Shown one piece after another: positions 1 to 7,029 of a stretch of DNA of 26,307 bases. The DNA is from an uncultured Lachnospiraceae bacterium (GTDB lineage Bacteria > Bacillota > Clostridia > Lachnospirales > Lachnospiraceae). Made by a program: the position numbers and the translations under genes. Position 1 is the first letter of the stretch. Each line of letters opens with the position of its first letter. The notes under the pieces are model-generated. The model made no database searches and was not told the DNA's origin. It saw nothing but the letters and a program-made list of their open reading frames with translations. The DNA lies in NCBI GenBank assembly GCA_958426095.1, contig CATZYB010000011.1:1-26307 (forward strand), given 5' to 3'.

Positions 1-300
1 CCCCACGCCCAGGAAAATGAGCGATGGCAGGATCGCCCACTCATCCAACAGATAAAAATAATGTAAAAGGCCTCCGATACCGTTGGAAGATTCTTCCACG
101 CTCAGCATAATGTCCGGATACAGGTTGACAAGAAGCATACCGAAGGAAATCGGCAGCAAAAGCAGCGGTTCATATCCCCGGCCTATCGCCAGATAGATAA
201 AAAAGCAGGCCACTAAAATCATGACATAATTGCCCCATGTCAAATTAAAAAAGGCCGTCTGATGGATCAGATTTCCCATCGTTTCTATAACGTAATCCAT
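1..300 (-). CDS. Sodium ion-translocating decarboxylase beta subunit (OadB/MmdB/GcdB family), N-terminal part only
   Basis: This is the first 100 codons of a membrane protein that runs off the left edge, so the C-terminal part is missing. The start is an ATG at 300, 23 bases after the stop of the biotin carrier gene. The visible protein begins MDYVIETMGNL, has a hydrophobic segment around residues 24-40 (VMILVACFFIYLAI), a loop with GRGYEPLLLLPISFGMLL, and ends in LIFLGVG; these are typical of the OadB family. In this family the beta subunit decarboxylates carboxybiotin and couples this to sodium export across the cytoplasmic membrane. The preceding carboxyltransferase, gamma and biotin carrier genes make the assignment firm. 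The physiological substrate cannot be read from this subunit. Confidence 0.88.
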   Translation of the reverse strand, partial: MDYVIETMGNLIHQTAFFNLTWGNYVMILVACFFIYLAIGRGYEPLLLLPISFGMLLVNLYPDIMLSVEESSNGIGGLLHYFYLLDEWAILPSLIFLGVG

Positions 301-323
301 TTAATAACCTCCCGCTGTCCAGA

Positions 324-704
324 CTAATTCAACGATGCCAGCGTATCTCCCGCTTCCACCGCACTTCCGGCAGCCACCTCGATACTTGCGACCGTACCGT
401 CCTGTGTAGCCACGATTTCATTTTCCATCTTCATAGCTTCCAGAATCATCATAACATCTCCGCGTTTTACCGCCTGTCCGACATTGACTTTTACACTCAA
501 AATCTTTCCAGGCATCGGCGCTGAAACTTTAACAGAACCTGCGGCTGATGCCTTTTTGGCAGCGGACACGGCAGGAGCTGCTGGTGCTGTTGGTGCTGCT
601 GGTGCACTTACCGGCGCTCCGGCATTCTGCGTCTGGCCGGTAAACCCTTCTTCCACAGTAACTTCATAAACTTTACCATTCACTGTAATTGTATAATTTT
701 TCAT
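324..704 (-). CDS. Biotin carboxyl carrier protein of the membrane decarboxylase (126 aa)
   Basis: This is a free-standing biotin carrier. The N-terminal 20 residues form a short beta-rich leader (MKNYTITVNGKVYEVTVEEG). Residues about 28-55 are an Ala/Pro-rich flexible linker, and the C-terminal 70 residues are a biotinyl domain with the biotinylation motif EAMKMEN at about residues 89-95. The architecture matches MmdC/GcdC, where the carrier swings carboxybiotin from the cytosolic carboxyltransferase to the membrane beta subunit. The gene lies between the gamma and beta genes, 19 bases after the gamma stop. A GAGGA box lies upstream of the ATG at 704. The separate carrier favours a methylmalonyl-CoA or glutaconyl-CoA type decarboxylase over classical oxaloacetate decarboxylase, whose carrier domain is fused to the alpha subunit. 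Confidence 0.93.
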   Translation of the reverse strand: MKNYTITVNGKVYEVTVEEGFTGQTQNAGAPVSAPAAPTAPAAPAVSAAKKASAAGSVKVSAPMPGKILSVKVNVGQAVKRGDVMMILEAMKMENEIVATQDGTVASIEVAAGSAVEAGDTLASLN

Positions 705-723
705 CCTATTTCAAATCCTCCCG

Positions 724-1158
724 CTATACATTTTTCCACTGATTTGGCGATACCTTGCGACGAATGGAACGAACAACCAGACTGTCAGCCGATACCCCTT
801 CAGATGCTGCAATTGCAGCGGCGATCACTGCCACCAATTCAAAGTCATCTGTCAGATCTTCTGTTCCTGCCGTCAAAACTTCTGCGGCCGGAACTTCCGG
901 CTCTGTTTTTTCTGCTCTTTCCGCCTCAGGTTCTTTCGTCACCACTTTTTTATTCCGAGCTTTTCCGATAAAACCTAAAAAATAGATAATGATCGAAATA
1001 AGAATTAATACAAGAAAGACCGTTCCCATACCCATGACCGTATTAAGTCCGGCTCTTTTCATCAATTCGCCCATACTCTCAGTCCGGGCCTGTCCGCAGG
1101 CTGTACAGCCGACCGCCGTCATCAGGGTAAACAGTATTAATGCTATCTTTTTCATCAT
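724..1158 (-). CDS. OadG-family gamma subunit of the sodium-pumping decarboxylase (144 aa)
   Basis: This is a small membrane protein with one clear transmembrane helix (TVFLVLILISIIIYFLGFIG, roughly residues 45-64) followed by a charged, Glu/Pro-rich cytosolic tail and a conserved-looking C-terminus (VVRSIRRKVSPNQWKNV). OadG-family proteins assemble the decarboxylase complex. There is an extra N-terminal hydrophobic stretch, residues 2-19 (MKKIALILFTLMTAVGC), that looks like a signal sequence with Cys residues at its end. I chose the ATG at 1158, which has GAGGTG six bases upstream, over an upstream in-frame GTG at 1167, which would sit directly against the ribosome binding site. The gene starts 14 bases after the carboxyltransferase stop. 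The C-terminal half also resembles tails seen on clostridial OadG proteins; this last point is from memory. Confidence 0.8.
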   Translation of the reverse strand: MMKKIALILFTLMTAVGCTACGQARTESMGELMKRAGLNTVMGMGTVFLVLILISIIIYFLGFIGKARNKKVVTKEPEAERAEKTEPEVPAAEVLTAGTEDLTDDFELVAVIAAAIAASEGVSADSLVVRSIRRKVSPNQWKNV

Positions 1159-1172
1159 ACCAGTCACCTCAC

Positions 1173-2630
1173 CTAAACAGTTCCATGTTTTTTGTCCATG
1201 ACTGATTCTCTCTTTGTCGCCAGCATATCAAAAGCAGCAATTATCCGTTTTCTCGTTGCCGCAGGAAGGATTACCGCATCCACATAGCCTCTTGACGCGG
1301 CACTTTCCGGACTGTTCTGAAGGGCATCATACGCTGCTGCCTTTTCCTGGATAAAAGCTTTCTGGTCTTCGGCTTTTACGATATCTTCCGAATACATGAT
1401 CTTCACTGCCGACTCTGCCTCCATCATTCCGATTTTGGCTTCCGGCCACGCATACATCAAATCCGCACCGATGTGACGGCTTCCCATGCACAGATAAGCA
1501 CTTCCAAGGGCCTTTCCGATAATAACAGAAACCTTCGGAACCGTTGCACTGGCATAGGCATAGGTTAATTTGGCCGATGCTGCCGCCATAGTTTTCTCCT
1601 CTTCCATCGAAGCTTTAAATCCGGCCACATTGACAAGAGTCAGTACCGGAATAGAGAAAGCATCACAAAAACGGATAAATCTCTCGGCTTTTCCGGCTCC
1701 CGCCACTGTCAGCACCGATTCAAGCTGTTCAGCGACACTGCCGTCTTCTCCAAGGACTTCTTCCCGGTTTGCCACAGCACCCACCGTGTTTCCGTTCAGG
1801 GTGATGAAAGCCGTTACCATCTCTCTGCCATAATTTGGCTTCACTTCAAAAAAAGTACCGTTATCCGATATATCACGGAGAATATATGCTGTATCCCGTG
1901 TCATTCCCAGCGCCGGATTTTCCCGGTTCAGATCATCCGAAACAGCGCTCATGCAAAAGGCATCTTCTTTATTGTTGGACGGCAGAATCGACACGAGCTG
2001 ACGAATCTTTACAAGGACCTCAAAATCATCCTCGCAGGCGCCATCGATATCACCGCTGATCTGGCTGTGGAAATCACTGGAAGCCGTATTGCATATTTCA
2101 ACACGATTCCCCTCTAAAGCATCCGGAGAATTTACAAAAATTTCTCCCTTTCCTGACACTGCAAAAACGAAATCTGCCAAAGCAGGAACAAGAGACATGC
2201 CTCCTCCGCAGGTTCCAAACACACCGACAACCTGAGGAATAATTCCCGAAGCCATGGCCTGTTTATAATAAATTGCACCAAAGGCATTTAAAGCATCTGT
2301 TGCTTCCTGAAGGCGCATTCCCCCACAATCGATCAGGCCAATGACCGGAGCCCCCATTTTCAATGCCATATCATACATCCGCACGATTTTCTGTGCGTGC
2401 ATCTCACCGACCGAACCGCCCATAACACGGACATCCTGACTATAAACATAAGCGAGTTTTCCATCAATCGTTCCGTAACCGGTCACTACGCCATCGGCTG
2501 GTGTTTTCTGTTCTGCCATATTAAAATCCGTATTCCGCGCATGAACCATTGCGCCGATCTCCACAAAACTGTGTTCATCAAAAAGTCCTGTGATCCGGTC
2601 TCTGGCAGACAGCTGTGTCCCTGTACTCAT
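1173..2630 (-). CDS. mmdA: Acyl-CoA carboxyltransferase subunit, methylmalonyl-CoA decarboxylase alpha-like (485 aa)
   Basis: This is the cytosolic carboxyltransferase that moves CO2 from an acyl-CoA to biotin. It has the two crotonase-like halves of the carboxyltransferase family. The N-terminal half has DGVVTGYGTIDGK and the oxyanion-type GGSVGEMHAQKI. The C-terminal half has VAGFKASMEEE and GKALGSAYLCMGSRHIGAD. The length is close to MmdA or propionyl-CoA carboxylase beta (about 510) and shorter than GcdA (about 587). I start it at the ATG at 2630, preceded by GGAGGAAAACAG; the longer form from 2666 lacks such a site. The operon partners (gamma, biotin carrier, beta) show that it works as a decarboxylase sodium pump. 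Methylmalonyl-CoA is the likeliest substrate, but malonyl-CoA or glutaconyl-CoA cannot be excluded. Confidence 0.85.
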   Translation of the reverse strand: MSTGTQLSARDRITGLFDEHSFVEIGAMVHARNTDFNMAEQKTPADGVVTGYGTIDGKLAYVYSQDVRVMGGSVGEMHAQKIVRMYDMALKMGAPVIGLIDCGGMRLQEATDALNAFGAIYYKQAMASGIIPQVVGVFGTCGGGMSLVPALADFVFAVSGKGEIFVNSPDALEGNRVEICNTASSDFHSQISGDIDGACEDDFEVLVKIRQLVSILPSNNKEDAFCMSAVSDDLNRENPALGMTRDTAYILRDISDNGTFFEVKPNYGREMVTAFITLNGNTVGAVANREEVLGEDGSVAEQLESVLTVAGAGKAERFIRFCDAFSIPVLTLVNVAGFKASMEEEKTMAAASAKLTYAYASATVPKVSVIIGKALGSAYLCMGSRHIGADLMYAWPEAKIGMMEAESAVKIMYSEDIVKAEDQKAFIQEKAAAYDALQNSPESAASRGYVDAVILPAATRKRIIAAFDMLATKRESVMDKKHGTV

Positions 2631-2668
2631 CTGTTTTCCTCCATTACACATTGATAATTTATCCAATA

Positions 2669-2697
2669 ATTATATGATAGTTTCCTGCGAATTGCAA
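2669..2697 (-). promoter_or_regulatory. SigA-type promoter of the decarboxylase operon
   Basis: On the minus strand there is TTGCAA (2697-2692), a 17-base spacer and a perfect TATAAT (2674-2669). It lies right at the 3' end of dacA, overlapping its stop region, and about 40 bases upstream of the carboxyltransferase ATG at 2630. There is no terminator after dacA, so read-through from dacA is also possible. Confidence 0.75.
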
Positions 2698-2698
2698 G

Positions 2699-3871
2699 CT
2701 AAAAGGCCAGCCACCGCCGAAGCAGCGTCTCCAGACAAAATGAAAAATTTTTGGCTTCTACCGTCTCGGCTGTACATACGGGAAACCGTTCCACCGTATC
2801 GCCATTGATTTGGTAATATACCCATCCGACCTGGGTTCCCGAAGCGATCGGCGCCTCTGCCTTCAGATTTTTTACGATGCGTACTTCCGCCTGATCTTCT
2901 TCTGCCATCAGCATTTCCATCGTACGGCAATCTGCCGTCAGATTTACTTCTTCCTGACAGCCGCCGGATACTTCCATCGTACCCACATCTATATTTTCCA
3001 TTCCAATCTTTTTCTTCACATAATTTTCAATGCCAAAATTCATAAGCTTCATTGTATCCTGCCATTTATAGCTTTTATTCGGCGGCCACCCACTGCCGAG
3101 AACAACGGAAATATAAACTCTGTCGTCCCGCTCTAAAGCCCCGACAAAACAATATCCCGCATCCCCGGTAAATCCGGTTTTCACTCCAAAAGCACCGTCC
3201 ATAAGATGTAAAAAAGCATCTTTGTTGCTCACCTGATACTGTCTGGTCCCTTCGATATTTGAAAAGCTGTGGGAAGCTGTATTAATAATCTTTACAAAAG
3301 TCTCATTTTTTATAGCCTTTGATGCAATTTTAGCCAATTCCGCTGCTGTGGTGCAATGACCTTCGGCATCCAGACCATTCGGCGTTACAAAACAAGTCTG
3401 AGTACACCCAAGCGCCTCTGCCCGGGCATTCATCATGGCCGCAAATCCTTCCACACTGCCGCCCACATGCTCCGCAATCGCCACCGCCACATCATTATCA
3501 GATTCCAGCATCAAAGCATATAACAAATCTTCCAGCAAAAAACTGTCTCCGGCAACTGCATTCAACTGTACATCCGGCATACTGGCGGCATACTCAGATA
3601 TCTGTACCGAATCCGATAATCCGGCATTTTCCAGAGCGATCAGGCAGGTCATGATTTTGGTGGTACTTGCCATAGCCATTGGCTCGTCGGCATTTTTCCC
3701 CCAGAGGATCCGCCCGTTTTCTCCATCAGCCAAAACCGCTGCCCGGGCATAAAGTCCCGAAAGACTGTCATCATCCTCTCCGCTTTCTTCACCATATACC
3801 CATAAGGTTCCTGCCAGGCCAATGATACAAGATAAAACCAGGGTCAGAAAAACTTTAATAAAACGTTTCAC
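2699..3871 (-). CDS. D-alanyl-D-alanine carboxypeptidase, PBP5/DacA-type (S11 family, 390 aa)
   Basis: This is a penicillin-binding protein that trims the terminal D-Ala from peptidoglycan stem peptides outside the membrane. An N-terminal signal sequence is visible (residues 1-26: basic KR, then a hydrophobic core). All three active-site motifs are present: SxxK at S69-K72 (STTK), SDN at 124-126, and KTG at 231-233. The length is usual for DacA/DacF proteins, including a C-terminal beta domain from about residue 285. The C-terminal 25 residues contain only a short amphipathic stretch (NFSFCLETLLRRWLAF), which could be the peripheral membrane anchor typical of PBP5. The start is a GTG at 3871, with GGAG seven bases upstream; no ATG is available. 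In clostridia dac genes often lie near scpAB, as here. Confidence 0.92.
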   Translation of the reverse strand: MKRFIKVFLTLVLSCIIGLAGTLWVYGEESGEDDDSLSGLYARAAVLADGENGRILWGKNADEPMAMASTTKIMTCLIALENAGLSDSVQISEYAASMPDVQLNAVAGDSFLLEDLLYALMLESDNDVAVAIAEHVGGSVEGFAAMMNARAEALGCTQTCFVTPNGLDAEGHCTTAAELAKIASKAIKNETFVKIINTASHSFSNIEGTRQYQVSNKDAFLHLMDGAFGVKTGFTGDAGYCFVGALERDDRVYISVVLGSGWPPNKSYKWQDTMKLMNFGIENYVKKKIGMENIDVGTMEVSGGCQEEVNLTADCRTMEMLMAEEDQAEVRIVKNLKAEAPIASGTQVGWVYYQINGDTVERFPVCTAETVEAKNFSFCLETLLRRWLAF

Positions 3872-3934
3872 GTCGTCACTCCAATGCTTATTTCATTTCA
3901 ATCTATTTTTCTGCAGGAAGTTTTATGCTTGTCC

Positions 3935-3964
3935 TTGACGTATTCCTTTATCTTCGTATATAAT
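3935..3964 (+). promoter_or_regulatory. SigA-type promoter of the HAD phosphatase gene
   Basis: TTGACG (3935-3940), an 18-base spacer and a perfect TATAAT (3959-3964) lie about 60 bases before the ATG at 4023. The region is shared with the divergent dacA gene. Confidence 0.7.
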
Positions 3965-4022
3965 TTTCAAATATGGCTAAAAATGCAGAAGGATATATTG
4001 CTTCTGCCGAAAGGAGTTTCAC

Positions 4023-4820
4023 ATGATCAAATTAATTGTATCGGATGTGGATGGAACCCTCGTACCTGAAGGAACCAACGACATCGATCCTGAACTTTTT
4101 ACCCTGATCCGCCGACTGAAAGCCCAGGGTATTTACTTTGCCGTCGCCAGCGGACGCCATAAATGCAGTATTGAAAAATTATTTGCTCCGGTCAAAGAGG
4201 ATATTTTCTATATAACCAGCAACGGGGCCTACATCGGCACCTGCCTTCAAAAGCTGGCTGTTTCCGCCCTGTCCAAAGAAGTCTGTCAAAAGCTTTTCCG
4301 TGATTTTTCCGCCCTCGAGCCATACCCGTTTCTGGCCGAATCCGTGGACGATGCCTACACGGCCTGTCCGGACCCGGAATTCACCCGGATCCTTACCGAA
4401 GATTACGGCTATCATATGACCCGGTGTTCATCCACAGATGCGTTCGGGGATGAAATTATTAAATTTTCCCTTTATCATCCGGAAAATGTTTTGAATTTTG
4501 ATGAAGAACTTCTGAAAAAATGGAATGAAATCTGCAAATGTTCCATTTCCGGCACCCATTGGATCGACTTTATTTCCAAAGATGCAAATAAGGGCAATGC
4601 CCTTGCCCGGCTGCAGGAAAGTCTTGGCATTACCATTCAGGAGACCATTGCCTTCGGGGACCAGGCCAATGATATCGAAATGCTGAAACAGGCTTATTTC
4701 AGCCATTCCATGGGAAATGCCGGATGTACCGTCAAAAATGCGGCCCGCTTTACCTGTGATACGGTAGATAACCATGGTGTACTGAAAGTTTTAAATACTT
4801 TCTTTCCGGCCAGCGAGTGA
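4023..4820 (+). CDS. HAD-superfamily hydrolase, Cof-type subclass IIB (265 aa)
   Basis: This is a cytosolic phosphatase of the Cof/YwpJ type. Motif I is DVDGT with nucleophile D8 and acid D10. Motif II is TSNG (65-68), motif III Lys is in NKGNAL (190-195), and motif IV is GDQANDIEML (212-221). A C2B-type cap sits between residues about 85 and 185. Members of this group dephosphorylate small metabolites such as sugar phosphates, pyridoxal phosphate or flavin precursors, and the substrate cannot be predicted from sequence. The start ATG has AAAGGAG nine bases upstream. The gene is monocistronic, with its own promoter and a terminator directly after it, and converges on scpB. Confidence 0.9.
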   Translation: MIKLIVSDVDGTLVPEGTNDIDPELFTLIRRLKAQGIYFAVASGRHKCSIEKLFAPVKEDIFYITSNGAYIGTCLQKLAVSALSKEVCQKLFRDFSALEPYPFLAESVDDAYTACPDPEFTRILTEDYGYHMTRCSSTDAFGDEIIKFSLYHPENVLNFDEELLKKWNEICKCSISGTHWIDFISKDANKGNALARLQESLGITIQETIAFGDQANDIEMLKQAYFSHSMGNAGCTVKNAARFTCDTVDNHGVLKVLNTFFPASE

Positions 4821-4833
4821 CCATTCTGTCATC

Positions 4834-4880
4834 AAAAAACCTGACACAGCGACTTTTTCGCCTGTCAGGTTTCTTTTTGT
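4834..4880. terminator. Bidirectional rho-independent terminator between the HAD gene and scpB
   Basis: A perfect 10-bp stem, AAACCTGACA (4837-4846) with TGTCAGGTTT (4863-4872), is followed by CTTTTTGT on the plus strand. A run of six A on the left gives the T-tract for the minus strand. It separates two convergent genes. Confidence 0.88.
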
Positions 4881-4896
4881 ACAAAAAGTATTTCCG

Positions 4897-5472
4897 TCAG
4901 GAATCCTCTTCGATGCCCAGTTCAACTTCTTCCTCGGCCTCCATCTTGAACTCTTCCACTTTTTCCGGGTCAGGCACAGGTAAATCCTGAGCGGACCGCA
5001 CGCCGAAAGTCCGTAAGAATTCCTCCGTCGTCCCAAAAAGGATCGGCTTTCCCGGCGCATCCAACCGTCCGGCTTCGCAGACCAGATTGTATTCCACAAG
5101 GCGGTTGATGGCATGGTCTGAATTGACCCCCCGGATTTTCTCAATTTCCGCCCGGGTCACCGGCTGCTTATAGGCAATGATCGAAAGGGTTTCCAGAGCC
5201 ACATCGGTCAATGTATGCTTTTTAGGCCGATGGGTCATTTTGATCAGATAATCGTACATGGACGGCTTTGTACACATCTGAAAAGAATCTTCCAATTCGA
5301 TGATCTGCACACCCCTGTCCTCCTCGTCGTAATGAGTCATCATATTCCGAATGAGCTTTCTGGCCTCTTCCGTATCAATTTCCAATACCTGGGCAATATC
5401 CGCCGCCGGAATCGCTTCTCCCATGGCGAAAAGTAAAGCTTCCACGGCAGCCTCCATGGCTTTTATCTCCAT
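4897..5472 (-). CDS. scpB: Segregation and condensation protein B (191 aa)
   Basis: ScpB is the winged-helix KITE subunit that dimerises and binds ScpA in the SMC-ScpAB condensin, which organises and separates chromosomes. The sequence carries the family hallmarks EALLFAMGEAI near the N-terminus, TLSIIAYKQPVTRAEIE with RGVNSDHAINRLVE in the middle, and LLFGTTEEFLRTFG-like text (here ILFGTTEEFLRTFG) near residue 150, followed by an acidic tail. I start it at the ATG at 5472; AAGGAG lies 12 bases upstream, inside the end of scpA. A TTG at 5493 is an alternative that would overlap scpA. The ATG lies 7 bases beyond the scpA stop, so the two are probably translationally linked. Confidence 0.93.
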   Translation of the reverse strand: MEIKAMEAAVEALLFAMGEAIPAADIAQVLEIDTEEARKLIRNMMTHYDEEDRGVQIIELEDSFQMCTKPSMYDYLIKMTHRPKKHTLTDVALETLSIIAYKQPVTRAEIEKIRGVNSDHAINRLVEYNLVCEAGRLDAPGKPILFGTTEEFLRTFGVRSAQDLPVPDPEKVEEFKMEAEEEVELGIEEDS

Positions 5473-5479
5473 ATATAAA

Positions 5480-6262
5480 TTACGCTCCTTCAAAACTTAT
5501 TTCTTCCGGTACGGCGCCCTGACCGGTCATCTCAATCTCAATATCGCCAAAAATCTCATTTTGGGAAATCTGAATGACGCCGCCCTTCATCAATTCCAAA
5601 ATGGCAAGAAAAGAGACAATGATGTAATTCCTGCTCTGTCCCCTGGATAAAAGTTCCCGAAAGCTGAATTTCCGGCATTTGGCTCCATAATCCAAAATAA
5701 ACTCAATCCGATCGGCCAGACTGACTTCTTCCTGTTCAATACGGCCATACCTGCTCCGGATCGGATCCATCTTATCCTCCTGACGTTTTAAAACATCCTG
5801 GAAAATCTTATGAAGCTTTTGAAAATCCATATCCCCCACAAGGGCATCCAGATCCACCGGCGGCTCCTCATAGACCATATCTTTCGGCAAAGTCCGGCCT
5901 TTATACATGGCCTTTCCCGCATCCAACTGACGGTCTTTCAGTTCCATAGCCATATATTTAAACATTTTATGCTCCAGGAGACGTTCCACCAGTTCTTCTC
6001 TCGGGTCCTCTGCGGCTTCCTCTGTCTTTGGCTCCGCCGGAAGCAGCATTTTGGATTTAATCCGTAAAAGCGTTGCCGCCATTACAAGAAACTCACTCAT
6101 AACTTCCATATCCTGAGCCTGCATCTGCCGAATATATTCCAAATACTGGTCTGTGATCAGAGAAATCGGAATATCATATATATCAATTTTATTAATATCA
6201 ATCAGGTGCAGCAACAAATCCAAAGGACCTTCAAACACCTGAAGCTTTACTGCAAGCGCCAT
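5480..6262 (-). CDS. scpA: Segregation and condensation protein A (260 aa)
   Basis: ScpA is the kleisin subunit that bridges the SMC heads. The N-terminal signature VFEGPLDLLLHLIDINKIDIYDIPI is clear (residues 9-33), as is TDQYLEYIRQMQ and MAATLLRIKSKMLLP (about residues 58-72). The C-terminal part (FRELLSRGQSRNYIIVSFLAILELMK) is the winged-helix domain that binds the SMC cap. The length is usual (about 250). The ATG at 6262 has AGGAGGG just upstream. The gene follows the membrane protein gene by only 8 bases and precedes scpB, the standard Firmicute arrangement. Confidence 0.95.
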   Translation of the reverse strand: MALAVKLQVFEGPLDLLLHLIDINKIDIYDIPISLITDQYLEYIRQMQAQDMEVMSEFLVMAATLLRIKSKMLLPAEPKTEEAAEDPREELVERLLEHKMFKYMAMELKDRQLDAGKAMYKGRTLPKDMVYEEPPVDLDALVGDMDFQKLHKIFQDVLKRQEDKMDPIRSRYGRIEQEEVSLADRIEFILDYGAKCRKFSFRELLSRGQSRNYIIVSFLAILELMKGGVIQISQNEIFGDIEIEMTGQGAVPEEISFEGA

Positions 6263-6270
6263 AATCCCTC

Positions 6271-6888
6271 CTATATAAATCCCAAAAGATCATCCAGACG
6301 ACTCAGTCCCTGAACAGCCAGTGACGAAACAATGTTGAAAACAATGCAGATAATAAGCAAACCTTTGATCAAAGCATCATTTTTCATCAGAGGAATCAGC
6401 TTTGAAGGGGCAACGGCAATAATTATGAGAAAGATATCCGAAGAAATCATCGGAAACAGATTGACGATCAGCAGAACCATCACCGCATAAATGAAATACC
6501 AACTCAGCTGGATAAAAAATACCATCAGCTGCCCCTTCGGATCGATGCCCAAAATCATCGGAAGATAGGGAAGGACCAGATGGTAAAAAGCATAACCGGC
6601 CATGAGCATCACACCCAGGGTCAAAAAGCCTGTCAAACCGATAGCCACATTTGTATCCTTTTCCTTCAGGCGATAAGGATAGGGCCGACTGCATCCGGCA
6701 TTACATGTCAAAAAAAGAATACAGCCCACCGGATCGATATATTGATATAATTTAAAAATCCGATGCCGGTCGCCCGCCTGACAATGCCGCCCGGTCAGCA
6801 CATAGGCAATGGATTTCGGCAATTCGTGCAGCATCATCGCCAGAGACGACGCCAGAAGAATTGCTCCAATTTCAATAATATATTCCAT
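6271..6888 (-). CDS. Degenerate site-2-protease-like (M50) membrane protein (205 aa)
   Basis: This is a hydrophobic protein with about five membrane segments. Its layout follows YwhC-type M50 rhomboid-independent proteases: HE in the first helix (H21, E22), then YIDPVGCILFL (the family's HIDPIGTIL block), CSRPYPYRLKEKDTN (the family's AKPVPVN block), a helix, and VNLFPMISSD (143-151) where active members have NLLPIPPLDG. The second metal-binding histidine of HExxH is Lys (HELPK, 21-25) and the glycine after D151 is lost, so it is probably not a protease. The ATG at 6888 has AAGGA ten bases upstream; a TTG at 6897 sits too close to that site. M50 proteins often precede scpA in clostridia, which supports the homology. 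Confidence 0.72.
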   Translation of the reverse strand: MEYIIEIGAILLASSLAMMLHELPKSIAYVLTGRHCQAGDRHRIFKLYQYIDPVGCILFLTCNAGCSRPYPYRLKEKDTNVAIGLTGFLTLGVMLMAGYAFYHLVLPYLPMILGIDPKGQLMVFFIQLSWYFIYAVMVLLIVNLFPMISSDIFLIIIAVAPSKLIPLMKNDALIKGLLIICIVFNIVSSLAVQGLSRLDDLLGFI

Positions 6889-6921
6889 ATGATTCAATTC
6901 CTTAATTTATAAACTCATTTC

Positions 6922-6950
6922 ATTGTACCCATTTTCCTTTTATAATGCAA
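6922..6950 (-). promoter_or_regulatory. SigA-type promoter of the M50-like/scpA/scpB operon
   Basis: On the minus strand, TTGCAT (6950-6945), a 17-base spacer and TACAAT (6927-6922) lie about 35 bases upstream of the ATG at 6888. It stands back-to-back with the aroF promoter, only 9 bases apart. Confidence 0.6.
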
Positions 6951-6959
6951 GCTTTTATT

Positions 6960-6988
6960 TTGACATTCAAAAAGCGTTGTATTATAAT
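6960..6988 (+). promoter_or_regulatory. Consensus SigA promoter of the DAHP synthase gene
   Basis: A perfect TTGACA (6960-6965), a 17-base spacer and a perfect TATAAT (6983-6988) give a predicted transcript start near 6995, leaving a leader of about 35 bases. There is no room for a T-box or a trp-type attenuator. Confidence 0.88.
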
Positions 6989-7029
6989 AAAATATCAGAA
7001 ACATTCTTACCATACAAGGAGAACATAAA

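Noticed and set aside
2631..2666. A longer N-terminus for the carboxyltransferase
   Set aside because: The added 12 residues lack family resemblance and the GGAGG site is placed for the ATG at 2630.
6989..7029. A T-box, riboswitch or attenuator before aroF
   Set aside because: The leader between promoter and ATG is about 35 bases, too short, and it has no hairpin.
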